Origin: an uncultured Oscillospiraceae bacterium
GTDB taxonomy: Bacteria > Bacillota > Clostridia > Oscillospirales > Acutalibacteraceae
Assembly: GCA_958354085.1 (NCBI GenBank)
Contig: CATWUX010000076.1
Span: 1-10,521, forward strand
Direction of reading: 5' to 3'
DNA: 10,521 nucleotides
Below, one piece after another: positions 1 through 6,121 of this stretch. The position numbers were made by a program, and so were the translations under genes. The notes under the pieces are model-generated. The model worked only from the letters and a program-made list of their open reading frames with translations, was not told where the DNA came from and did no database searches. The stretch's first letter is position 1. Every line of letters begins with the position of its first letter.

Positions 1-338
1 AGCGCGTCTAAATCACGAAAACGCGCTTCTTCACCGAAACTGCGGATATAATCGTTTGCCGATCCGCAAGGGATGACCGTCAGCTGGGCATGGCAGCAGT
101 CCCGTATCCCGCCGGCGACTTCCATCAGCGTACCGTCGCCGCCGCAGGCGTACAGCCGCACCGGATCTCCCGCCGCACATTCCGCACGCGCGATCGCGGT
201 CGCGTCGCCCGCCGCCTGTGTAATATGCACGGCGTATTCACCGCCATGCGTCTCAAAATACGCCGCGATCGGCTCGCGCAGTTCCAACGCGCGGGCATGC
301 TTACCTGCCGCCGGATTCAAAATAAAAACATGCCGCAT
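1..338 (-). CDS. Diacylglycerol kinase family lipid kinase (YegS/BmrU-like), N-terminal part only
   Basis: The first 112 residues of a DAGK-catalytic-domain protein are visible; the C-terminal part lies beyond base 1. The family transfers phosphate from ATP to diacylglycerol or related lipids at the inner face of the membrane. Seen in the sequence: an N-terminal beta strand with NPAAGK (residues 8-13), the nucleotide-binding GGDGT (66-70), and PCGSAND (90-96), matching the family's P-x-G-x-x-ND motif. The ATG at 338 is chosen because the match starts there and GAGGATGGG lies about 8-12 bases upstream. It has its own promoter (381-409) and follows the gpsA terminator, so it is probably transcribed separately. 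Next to plsY and gpsA a phospholipid role is plausible, but the true substrate cannot be read from this fragment. Confidence 0.88.
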   Translation of the reverse strand, partial: MRHVFILNPAAGKHARALELREPIAAYFETHGGEYAVHITQAAGDATAIARAECAAGDPVRLYACGGDGTLMEVAGGIRDCCHAQLTVIPCGSANDYIRSFGEEARFRDLDA

Positions 339-380
339 TTGTGTTACCCATCCTCATTCTCAACTATTATTGTTTTTATC

Positions 381-409
381 AGTATAACGGAATTAAAAAA
401 GGATAGCAA
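381..409 (-). promoter_or_regulatory. Sigma-A type promoter for the lipid kinase gene
   Basis: Read on the minus strand, TTGCTA (409-404) and TATACT (386-381) are separated by exactly 17 bases, a good match to the vegetative -35/-10 consensus. Transcription would start near 374, giving a leader of roughly 35 bases before the ATG at 338. It sits between the gpsA terminator and the kinase gene, as an independent promoter should. Confidence 0.75.
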
Positions 410-463
410 GGCTTTTTTCGGCACGGCACTTCAAAGCACGATTTCCGAGCCGAGCAGGTTTAT

Positions 464-493
464 AAAAATCCCCCGTTCCAAACGGAACAGGGG
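464..493 (-). terminator. Rho-independent terminator of the DUF512-der-plsY-gpsA operon
   Basis: On the minus strand a 10-bp stem (493-484 with 479-470, one G-U pair) closes a GTTT loop and is followed by ATTTTT. It begins only a few bases after the gpsA stop codon at 500. Confidence 0.9.
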
Positions 494-499
494 AAAATT

Positions 500-1501
500 T
501 CAAAGCCACGGGACTTCACTTTCGTGACGTTTCGGGCGGCCCATGAGCTGAATAATCGCCTCTTTGGGCGCCTGTCCCTCATAGCACACCCGATAGCACT
601 GCTCGATGATCGGCATTTCCACGCCGGTCGCCTGCGCCAGCTCCCAAACCGCGTGTGCCGCCAGATAGCCTTCCACCGTGCCGACCTGCCGCACCGCCTC
701 CTGCGGCGGACAGCCCTGCCCAATGAGAATACCGGCACGCCGGTTGCGGGAGTGCATACTGCCGCAGGTCACGATCAGGTCGCCCATGCCGGATAACCCC
801 GCGAAGGTATCGGCATGCGCGCCCATGGCGGTACCCAGACGCGCCATTTCGGCTAATCCGCGCGTCATCAAAGCCGCCTTGGTGTTATCGCCGATGTTCA
901 GTCCATCGCATACGCCTGCCGCCAGTGCGATCACGTTTTTGACCGCGCCGCCCAGCTCCACGCCGACTACGTCGCCGCTCACATAAATGCGGAAACCGGG
1001 ATTCATCAGAATGTCCTGTACATCCTCCGCCGCGGCGATATCCGCAGACGCACTCACCACGGTGGTGGGGACGCCGCGCGCTACCTCTTCCGCGTGGGAG
1101 GGGCCGGACAGCGCCACCACACGCGCGCTGGGCAGTTCTTCCGCGATGACCTGCGTAAACCGGCGGTGCGTTCCGTCCTCCAATCCCTTGCCGGCGTTGG
1201 CAATCAGCGCTCCGGCGGGCAAAACCGCCGCCAGCCGGGCCGCGGTAGAGCGGATCGCAAAGGAGGGGACGGCAAGGATCACCAGCTCCGCCTTTTCCGC
1301 GCAGAACAAGTCCGTCGTCAGCTGGACGGAGGGCGGCACCGCCACGCCGGGCAGCAGCTTTTTATGCTCCCCGTCCCGCCGGATACCGGTAATTTCCTCC
1401 TCAAACGGCGACCAAAGCGTCACTTCATTTTCAAAGCGCTGCGCCATAACCGCCAGTGCGGTCCCCCAACCGCCGGCCCCGATTACCGCGATCTTCGCCA
1501 T
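500..1501 (-). CDS. gpsA: NAD(P)H-dependent glycerol-3-phosphate dehydrogenase
   Basis: GpsA reduces dihydroxyacetone phosphate to sn-glycerol-3-phosphate, the backbone precursor of phospholipids, in the cytosol. The 333-residue length is typical. Seen: the N-terminal Rossmann motif GAGGWGTALA (8-17), NAGKGLE around K105, GPSHAEEVARG (133-143), the probable catalytic K188 in GGAVKNVIALAAG, GDNTKAALMTRG (204-215), GLSGMGDLIVTC (235-246) and SRNRR (251-255). The ATG at 1501 has GGGGAG eight bases upstream. The gene lies 15 bp after plsY, the enzyme that consumes its product, and ends just before a terminator, so it is the last gene of the operon. No truncation or missing motif is visible. Confidence 0.97.
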   Translation of the reverse strand: MAKIAVIGAGGWGTALAVMAQRFENEVTLWSPFEEEITGIRRDGEHKKLLPGVAVPPSVQLTTDLFCAEKAELVILAVPSFAIRSTAARLAAVLPAGALIANAGKGLEDGTHRRFTQVIAEELPSARVVALSGPSHAEEVARGVPTTVVSASADIAAAEDVQDILMNPGFRIYVSGDVVGVELGGAVKNVIALAAGVCDGLNIGDNTKAALMTRGLAEMARLGTAMGAHADTFAGLSGMGDLIVTCGSMHSRNRRAGILIGQGCPPQEAVRQVGTVEGYLAAHAVWELAQATGVEMPIIEQCYRVCYEGQAPKEAIIQLMGRPKRHESEVPWL

Positions 1502-1516
1502 GCGTTCATCTCCCCG

Positions 1517-2221
1517 CTATTTTTTGCCGCCGAACGACAGCTTGCTTTCCGTGCCCTTCAGAATACGCCCAATATTGGTACGGTGCTTATAAATCAGGAT
1601 GCCCGCGATCAGCACCGCCATGCAGGTACAAAACCACACGGTTTGGGGCTGCTGGCGATCCACGAACATGCGGAACACATATGTAAGCACCGCCATCACC
1701 GCCGCCGCCACAATCGAACCGAGCGACACCATACGCGTGAACAGCACAACCACAATAAACACGCCAAGGCTGATCAGCGCGACGCGCCAATCCAGAATCA
1801 GCATCATGCCCAGCGTCGTCAGTACGCCCTTACCGCCGCGGAAACCGAAAAATACGGGATGCAAATGCCCGATAATGCAGAACAGCCCCGCCAGGTACTG
1901 CCCGATCAGCCGGTAGCTTTCGGGGTTGGGGTAAGAGCGAAAGCCGTCCAGTCCCCGCGTCATCAGCCAGCCGCCGATAAGCACGGACGCGAGACTTTTC
2001 CCCAAGTCACCCAGTGTCGTCAGCAGTGCGGGCAGCTTGCCCTGCGAACGCAGCACATTTGTTGCGCCGGCGTTGCCGCTGCCCGTATTGCGGATGTCCT
2101 CGTGTGAAAACAGCTTCGTTACGATAATCGCAAAGCTGATGCTGCCCAACAGATAAGCAATCCCCATTGTCAGCAGCAGATTCAGCCAATTGCTTGCTAA
2201 AAAGTCGACCATTGCCTGCAT
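1517..2221 (-). CDS. plsY: Glycerol-3-phosphate acyltransferase PlsY (acyl-phosphate dependent)
   Basis: PlsY is an integral membrane enzyme that moves an acyl group from acyl-phosphate to the sn-1 position of glycerol-3-phosphate, giving lysophosphatidate. The 234-residue product has several strongly hydrophobic segments (about 13-34, 106-118, 148-163, 168-183 and 196-211) and the three family motifs: GSGNAGATN (47-55), GHLHPVFFGFRGGKG (118-132) and KHRTNIGRILKGTE (212-225). It is slightly longer than the usual 195-215 residues, partly from a polar stretch around 90-105. The ATG at 2221 has GGAAGGG about 12 bases upstream, which is rather far; the in-frame ATG at 2212 has no usable site, so the first is kept. 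It is 51 bp from der and 15 bp from gpsA. Confidence 0.96.
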   Translation of the reverse strand: MQAMVDFLASNWLNLLLTMGIAYLLGSISFAIIVTKLFSHEDIRNTGSGNAGATNVLRSQGKLPALLTTLGDLGKSLASVLIGGWLMTRGLDGFRSYPNPESYRLIGQYLAGLFCIIGHLHPVFFGFRGGKGVLTTLGMMLILDWRVALISLGVFIVVVLFTRMVSLGSIVAAAVMAVLTYVFRMFVDRQQPQTVWFCTCMAVLIAGILIYKHRTNIGRILKGTESKLSFGGKK

Positions 2222-2272
2222 TGAAAATACACACCCTTCCGATGAACACGCATATAACGATTCCAGATTGGA

Positions 2273-3610
2273 TTATTTTGTGGCAGAGGCGGTATCGCCT
2301 TTTTCCCGAATGATAAAGCGAACCGGTGTTCCCTCCAGCCCGAAGGTCTCACGGATCTGGTTTTCCAAATACCGCTGATAGGAGAAATGGAATAAATCCG
2401 CACGGTTGACAAAAAACACGAACGTCGGCGGTTTGGTGGAGGGCTGCGTCATGTAGTAAATGTGCAGCCGGCGTCCCTTGTCCGTGGGCGGCTGCACCCG
2501 TGCCGTTGCCATCGCCAGCACATCGTTGAGCATACCGGTGGAGATGCGCATCGCATTCTGCTCGTGCACATATTTGATCAGCTCAAACAACCGCTCCAGC
2601 CGCTGTCCGGTCTTGGCGGACAAAAAAATGAACGGTGCATATGCCATGAAGCTGAAATCCTCCATCAGCTCCTTGCGCATTTTATCCATCGTCTTGTCGT
2701 CTTTTTCCACCGCATCCCATTTGTTGACCGCGATGATACACGCCTTGCCCCGCTCGTGCGCGATACCCGCCACCTTGCTGTCCTGCTCGGTGAAGCCCTC
2801 CACGCCGTCGATGAGAATGACGCATACATCGGCGCGCTCCACCGCCATTTCGGCGCGCAGCACGCTGTATTTTTCGATCGCGTCGTCCACACGGCTGCGC
2901 CGCCGCAGTCCGGCAGTGTCGATAAACACGAAATCGCCGTATTGGTTGTGGATAGGCGTGTCGATCGCGTCCCGTGTTGTGCCCGCGATATTGGACACAA
3001 TCGCGCGTTCCTCGCCCGCAATCTTATTGATCAGTGACGACTTGCCCGCGTTCGGCTTCCCGATCACCGCCACGCGGATCGCCTCGGCGGTCTCTTCTTC
3101 CGGCTGCTCCGGCGGCAGATGCTCCAGCACGGCGTCCAGCAAATCGCCGGTGCCGTGGCCGTGCACCGAGGACACCGGAATCGGGTCGCCCAGGCCGAGA
3201 TTATAAAACTCATAAAAATCCGCCGGCAGTCCGCCCGGCGTATCGCACTTGTTCACGCACAGCACAACCGGCTTGCCGCTTTTTTGCAACATGATCGCCA
3301 CGTCGGCGTCGTTGGCCGTCACGCCGGAACGCAGATCCGTCACCAGCACGATCACATCCGCCTGTTCGATCGCCAGCTGTGCCTGCCGGCGCATCTGGGA
3401 CAAAATCACATCGTCGGAATGCGGTTCAATTCCGCCGGTATCGGCCAGCATAAAACGGCGCCCGCACCATTCGCATTCCGCAAAGATCCGGTCGCGCGTC
3501 ACGCCCGGCGTGTCCTTGACAATAGACAGCCGCTGACCGATCAGTTTATTGAATAAGGTCGATTTTCCCACATTGGGGCGGCCGACTATGGCCACAACCG
3601 GTTTTGCCAT
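2273..3610 (-). CDS. der: Ribosome biogenesis GTPase Der (EngA)
   Basis: Der is an essential tandem GTPase that acts in late assembly of the 50S ribosomal subunit. Numbered from the ATG at 3610 (445 residues): first GTPase domain with GRPNVGKS (10-17), DTGG (58-61) and NKCD (120-123); second with GKPNAGKS (184-191), DTAG (231-234) and NKWD (296-299); then a C-terminal KH-like domain from about 350 containing the characteristic KPPTFVFFVN. An in-frame GTG at 3619 would add three residues. The ATG is preferred because AAGGTGG lies 5 bases before it, whereas that same site would overlap the GTG. It follows the DUF512 gene by 53 bp and precedes plsY by 51 bp, and is probably co-transcribed with both. 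Confidence 0.97.
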   Translation of the reverse strand: MAKPVVAIVGRPNVGKSTLFNKLIGQRLSIVKDTPGVTRDRIFAECEWCGRRFMLADTGGIEPHSDDVILSQMRRQAQLAIEQADVIVLVTDLRSGVTANDADVAIMLQKSGKPVVLCVNKCDTPGGLPADFYEFYNLGLGDPIPVSSVHGHGTGDLLDAVLEHLPPEQPEEETAEAIRVAVIGKPNAGKSSLINKIAGEERAIVSNIAGTTRDAIDTPIHNQYGDFVFIDTAGLRRRSRVDDAIEKYSVLRAEMAVERADVCVILIDGVEGFTEQDSKVAGIAHERGKACIIAVNKWDAVEKDDKTMDKMRKELMEDFSFMAYAPFIFLSAKTGQRLERLFELIKYVHEQNAMRISTGMLNDVLAMATARVQPPTDKGRRLHIYYMTQPSTKPPTFVFFVNRADLFHFSYQRYLENQIRETFGLEGTPVRFIIREKGDTASATK

Positions 3611-3663
3611 CGATTCCACCTTCTCTTTCCGCGCGGTCAGTGCCCCCCAACCGCTGTATTCCT

Positions 3664-4959
3664 TCAGCGCAGCAGCACCTGCACCAGCGCTTCCCCGCCC
3701 GTCGGAACGGCTTCCACGGGAACGCCCAGTTCCTGTGCCAGCTGCTCCGGCGTTTTATCATCCAGAAAACAATCTCCCTCGCTGCGCAGCATACAGTCGG
3801 GGAACACCACCAGATCACCGGTGCGCCCGCGCAGCTGCTCCAGAATATCGCCGCCGGTCACCAGTCCCGCCACGGTGATAGTCTCTCCGAAAAAGCGGTT
3901 TTTAACAGCGACGATGTTCACAGAGAGATTATGCCATTTTTTTTGCGCTTCGTCAACCAGCTCTTGCAAAATCGGCGCGGCCAGTACGCCGGTCGCAATG
4001 GTAATGCGGCTGCCGGCGGGCTGTTCGTTACAGGCTGCCAGCGCTTCGGCAAACTGATCGCGCAGCAGCGCGGTCATGCCTACGCCGTTTTCCAGCTGGG
4101 ACAGCTCGCCGAAAAAGTTCACGTCCGGGATCGGACGCTCCGCGATAATATACAGCTCATCCGACGGATAAAACAGCCGCGTACCATACCGGCTCAGCAT
4201 CTGCCGGCCCATGGCTTCCATCCGATCGATCACGTCCGCCGCCTGCTCCTTGGTAAACAGCGACAGCGCCTCCAGCCCCTCCCGGTAGCGCGTCAGCCCC
4301 ACCGGTACGGCGGCGACGCTTTTCACGGCCGGCATCAGCGCAGCGATATCCTGCATCGAACGTTCCAACTCTTCGCCGTCGTTCCAGCCGGGACACAGCA
4401 CCAGCTGACACTGAATGTCGATCCCCGCCTGCGTCAGCCGCCGCAGCACCGCCAAACTATCGCCCGCAAACCGATTGCCCATCATACGGCAGCGCAGCTG
4501 AGGATTGGTGGTGTGTACGGAAATGTTGATCGGACTGATATGCATCGTGATGATGCGTTCCACTTCGTGCTCGGAAAGATTGGTTAGCGTGATATAATTA
4601 CCGAAAAGGAAAGACAGCCGGCTGTCGTCGTCCTTGAAATACAGGCTTTCCCTCATTCCCGGCGGCAGCTGGTCGATAAAACAGAAAACGCATTTGTTGC
4701 GGCAGGAGCGCTGCTTGTCCATCAGGTAGGTCTCGAATTCCAGACCGGGATCTTCATATTCGTCTTTGCGCAGGCGAACGGTGCGTTCTCCCCGTTCACC
4801 GCGCAGCACCAGTTTCAGACGTGACTCCAGCATATAAAACCGGTAATCCAGCACATCCTCAATGAGATGCCCGTTGATGCTCACCAGTTGTTCACCGGCA
4901 TGAATATGCCGCCGCGCAGCCGGACTGCCCGGCTGCACCTGCGCAATGGTCACGGCCAT
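3664..4959 (-). CDS. DUF512 / radical SAM protein with N-terminal PDZ-like domain
   Basis: A 431-residue member of the DUF512 family; no biochemical function is firmly established for it. Domains seen in order: a PDZ-like segment (about 1-60, with the GxQLVSINGH-type strand at 22-31); a cysteine cluster C86-x3-C90-x2-C93 followed by FIDQLPPG, the arrangement that binds the 4Fe-4S cluster in radical SAM enzymes; a barrel-like region (about 110-260); and the DUF512 region (about 210-420), with DELYIIAERPIPD near 267-279 and TGVLAAP near 323-329. The ATG at 4959 has AGGGG five bases past a short TTAGG spacer. It stands directly upstream of der, an association I recall from other Clostridia, which hints at a link with ribosome or RNA maturation. 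That link is inference from context. Confidence 0.9.
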   Translation of the reverse strand: MAVTIAQVQPGSPAARRHIHAGEQLVSINGHLIEDVLDYRFYMLESRLKLVLRGERGERTVRLRKDEYEDPGLEFETYLMDKQRSCRNKCVFCFIDQLPPGMRESLYFKDDDSRLSFLFGNYITLTNLSEHEVERIITMHISPINISVHTTNPQLRCRMMGNRFAGDSLAVLRRLTQAGIDIQCQLVLCPGWNDGEELERSMQDIAALMPAVKSVAAVPVGLTRYREGLEALSLFTKEQAADVIDRMEAMGRQMLSRYGTRLFYPSDELYIIAERPIPDVNFFGELSQLENGVGMTALLRDQFAEALAACNEQPAGSRITIATGVLAAPILQELVDEAQKKWHNLSVNIVAVKNRFFGETITVAGLVTGGDILEQLRGRTGDLVVFPDCMLRSEGDCFLDDKTPEQLAQELGVPVEAVPTGGEALVQVLLR

Positions 4960-4999
4960 CCTAACCCCTGCCTTTCCGAAAAGTCTTTCTATCGTGTAT

Positions 5000-5029
5000 A
5001 GTATAAAGTATTTTGCCGGAAAACGGTAA
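5000..5029 (-). promoter_or_regulatory. Possible promoter for the DUF512-der-plsY-gpsA operon
   Basis: On the minus strand TATACT (5005-5000) is a good -10 box, but the upstream hexamer at 17-18 bases is weak (TACCGT or TTACCG). A second candidate, TATACA (5000-4995), overlaps it. The position is right: just after the terminator of the preceding operon and about 40 bases before the DUF512 start codon. The -35 assignment is uncertain. Confidence 0.45.
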
Positions 5030-5062
5030 AAAAGTAGAGGAGGATCACTCCTCCTCTACTTT
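5028..5062 (-). terminator. Rho-independent terminator of the DUF177-rpmF transcription unit
   Basis: On the minus strand a perfect 13-bp stem (5062-5050 with 5043-5031) with a 6-base loop runs into TTTTTT (5033-5028). It is the only hairpin in the 5030-5280 region with a convincing T-run, and it lies about 240 bases beyond the rpmF stop codon, so the transcript would carry a long structured 3' end. Confidence 0.85.
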
Positions 5063-5151
5063 GCTGTCAACAACAGAGAATGCCCAACGGCAGGGGAGGT
5101 GTGGAGGGGGCACAGCCCCTCTCCGCGCAACAATCACCCGCCCGCAGGCGA

Positions 5152-5184
5152 AACAGCACCGAAAATCGAATTTTCGGTGCTGTT
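5152..5184. repeat. Perfect 15-bp inverted repeat, 3-base loop
   Basis: The arms 5152-5166 and 5170-5184 (AACAGCACCGAAAAT and its exact complement) are separated by CGA. Either strand would fold into a very stable hairpin. On the minus strand only TTT follows, so terminator activity would be weak or partial. Confidence 0.85.
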
Positions 5185-5222
5185 CTCACAGCTTTCCGAG
5201 CATACTGCCGGAAAGCTGTGAG
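5185..5222. repeat. Perfect 14-bp inverted repeat, 10-base loop, overlapping the second 26-bp repeat
   Basis: The arms 5185-5198 (CTCACAGCTTTCCG) and 5209-5222 are exact complements. The right arm shares its last three bases (5220-5222) with the second GAGGAGG palindrome, so the two hairpins compete for the same bases. Confidence 0.8.
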
Positions 5223-5245
5223 GAGGATCACTCCTCCTCTACTTT
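5220..5245. repeat. Second copy of the 26-bp repeat (first copy 5037-5062)
   Basis: It is identical to 5037-5062 over 26 bases and in the same orientation. Here the stem is only 7 bp (5220-5226 with 5233-5239), because the left flank differs from the GTA that extends the first copy's stem to 13 bp. It lacks a T-run on the minus strand, so it does not look like a working terminator. Confidence 0.8.
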
Positions 5246-5261
5246 TCAAAGCTTCGAACCG

Positions 5262-5278
5262 GGGACGGCAACCGTCCC
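5262..5278 (-). other. 7-bp GC-rich hairpin downstream of rpmF
   Basis: The arms GGGACGG (5262-5268) and CCGTCCC (5272-5278) enclose CAA. It is the first stem-loop after the rpmF stop codon in transcript order, about 25 bases away. No T-run follows, so it may stabilise or pause the mRNA rather than end it. Confidence 0.55.
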
Positions 5279-5302
5279 GACTCCGCGTCTGAAAAAGGAG
5301 AC

Positions 5303-5485
5303 TTAAGCCTCTTTTTTCACGACTTGCCGGCCGTTGTAGTAACCGCAGTTTCCACACAGGCGATGGGCGCGCTTGTATTCGCCGCACTGCGGGCATTTTA
5401 CGAGCGCCGGAGCTTCCATCTTCCAAACATTGTTGCGTCTTTTGTCACGCCGTGCTTTCGAATGTTTTCTCTTGGGTACCGCCAT
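5303..5485 (-). CDS. rpmF: 50S ribosomal protein L32
   Basis: L32 is a small protein of the large ribosomal subunit. The 60-residue product starts with the family hallmark MAVPKRKHSKARRDKRR and carries a complete zinc ribbon: C31-x2-C34 and C44-x2-C47. It is therefore the zinc-binding (C+) form; many bacteria also carry a cysteine-free paralogue, not seen here. The ATG at 5485 has a near-perfect ribosome binding site. It lies 30 bp after the DUF177 gene and shares its promoter, the usual arrangement in Firmicutes and Proteobacteria. The lysine/arginine-rich N-terminal half fits rRNA contact. Confidence 0.98.
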   Translation of the reverse strand: MAVPKRKHSKARRDKRRNNVWKMEAPALVKCPQCGEYKRAHRLCGNCGYYNGRQVVKKEA

Positions 5486-5490
5486 GTCAG

Positions 5491-5499
5491 CACCTCCTT
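5491..5499 (-). promoter_or_regulatory. Strong ribosome binding site of rpmF
   Basis: AAGGAGGTG on the minus strand, five bases before the ATG at 5485, is close to full complementarity with the 16S rRNA 3' end, as expected for a highly expressed ribosomal protein gene. Confidence 0.9.
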
Positions 5500-5515
5500 A
5501 TGGTAATACAAAAAC

Positions 5516-6010
5516 TTAGCGGATGAGTTGTCTGAGTACCTCGAAACGAGGGTCAGTCTTGTTACTCTGGCAACCGCACAGACCTTCGTTGAGGTTCTTG
5601 CCACACATAGGACACAGTCCCCGGCAATCCTCGCGGCAAAGATTTTTCGACGGCAGCTCCAGGATCAGATCCGCCTCCACCAGCTCGTCCAGCGGCAGCG
5701 CATAATCCTCGAGCAGCACAAAATCGTCGTTGTCCTCATTGCTCAGAGACGTCACCAGGATATGCTCCATGTGCATATCGGCCGTATGCTGAAACGGCGT
5801 CGTACAACGATCGCACTGACCGTCATACCGATACGACACCTTTGCACGCAGCGTCACAATTCCGGCCGATTGGCTCACTTCGCCGTGCACCTGCACCGGC
5901 AGCTGAAACGGATAGGAGCCAGCCAGCTCCAACCCGGAAAAATCCAGCGCGCAGTCGATCGGCAAAGAATCTACATCGCCCATAAAAAGCGATTTTAACC
6001 GCAGAAGCAT
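5516..6010 (-). CDS. DUF177 protein (YceD/YlbN family)
   Basis: This 164-residue DUF177 family member is the usual upstream partner of rpmF. Relatives are implicated in 23S rRNA accumulation and large-subunit biogenesis, but the molecular role is not settled. Seen: a beta-rich N-terminal half; the pair C66-x2-C69 in GQCDRCTTPF; an acidic stretch (about 91-115); and a C-terminal cluster C125-x3-C129-x3-C133-x2-C136 plus C145 and C147 in the conserved LCPMCGKNLNEGLCGC. These eight cysteines suggest metal (zinc) binding, which is inference. The ATG at 6010 has GAGG six bases upstream. The gene is driven by a perfect-consensus promoter and followed by rpmF after 30 bp. Confidence 0.93.
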   Translation of the reverse strand: MLLRLKSLFMGDVDSLPIDCALDFSGLELAGSYPFQLPVQVHGEVSQSAGIVTLRAKVSYRYDGQCDRCTTPFQHTADMHMEHILVTSLSNEDNDDFVLLEDYALPLDELVEADLILELPSKNLCREDCRGLCPMCGKNLNEGLCGCQSNKTDPRFEVLRQLIR

Positions 6011-6036
6011 ATTTCACCTCAAGTGTCACGCAAAAT

Positions 6037-6065
6037 ATTATATATACCTTGCGCACCTTTGTCAA
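6037..6065 (-). promoter_or_regulatory. Perfect-consensus sigma-A promoter for DUF177-rpmF
   Basis: On the minus strand TTGACA (6065-6060) and TATAAT (6042-6037) are separated by exactly 17 bases: both hexamers and the spacing are ideal. Transcription should start near 6030, leaving about 20 bases before the start codon at 6010. It lies directly after the previous operon's terminator. Confidence 0.95.
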
Positions 6066-6075
6066 TAGATTTTTC

Positions 6076-6100
6076 AAAAAAACCGCTTTTTATGCGGTTT
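6076..6100 (-). terminator. Rho-independent terminator after the CofE-like gene
   Basis: On the minus strand AAACCGC (6100-6094) pairs with GCGGTTT (6086-6080) around a 7-base loop, and the T-run continues to 6076. It begins 21 bases after the stop codon and ends 10 bases before the next promoter's -35 box. Confidence 0.88.
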
Positions 6101-6121
6101 CAGTAAGCACCGCCGGTTTTC

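Larger units (their letters stand above)
5031..5278. repeat. Palindrome-rich intergenic element bounded by a 26-bp direct repeat
   Basis: This gene-free stretch between rpmF and the DUF512 gene holds at least five hairpins and an exact 26-bp repeat at 5037-5062 and 5220-5245 (starts 183 bp apart). Each copy is itself a GAGGAGG/CCTCCTC palindrome. Between the copies are a G-rich/C-rich hairpin with one bulge (5103-5124), a 15-bp palindrome (5152-5184) and a 14-bp one (5185-5222); a 7-bp hairpin follows (5262-5278). No open reading frame here resembles a protein. It could be a small non-autonomous mobile repeat that landed at the terminator, or a locally duplicated terminator. Its copy number elsewhere cannot be seen from this window. 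Confidence 0.7.

Noticed and set aside
339..380. Riboswitch or structured leader before the lipid kinase gene
   Set aside because: The leader from the predicted start is only about 35 bases, with no stable stem.
1094..2107. Plus-strand open frame of 337 codons opposite gpsA and plsY
   Set aside because: Low-complexity His/Arg/Gln-rich translation with no domain, antisense to two clear genes.
3604..4587. Plus-strand open frame of 327 codons opposite the DUF512 gene
   Set aside because: Same antisense pattern; no family resemblance, and no transcription unit on the plus strand is visible.
5062..5070. TTGACA on the minus strand as a second -35 box
   Set aside because: No -10-like hexamer lies 16-18 bases downstream; that space is filled by the terminator stem.
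5031..5245. CRISPR array
   Set aside because: There are only two repeat copies, 183 bp apart, with structured sequence between them and no cas genes nearby.
5243..5285. tRNA-like T-arm (GGTTCGAA on the minus strand next to a 7-bp stem)
   Set aside because: The bases after GGTTCGAA do not complete a T-stem, and no acceptor, D or anticodon arm can be built around it.
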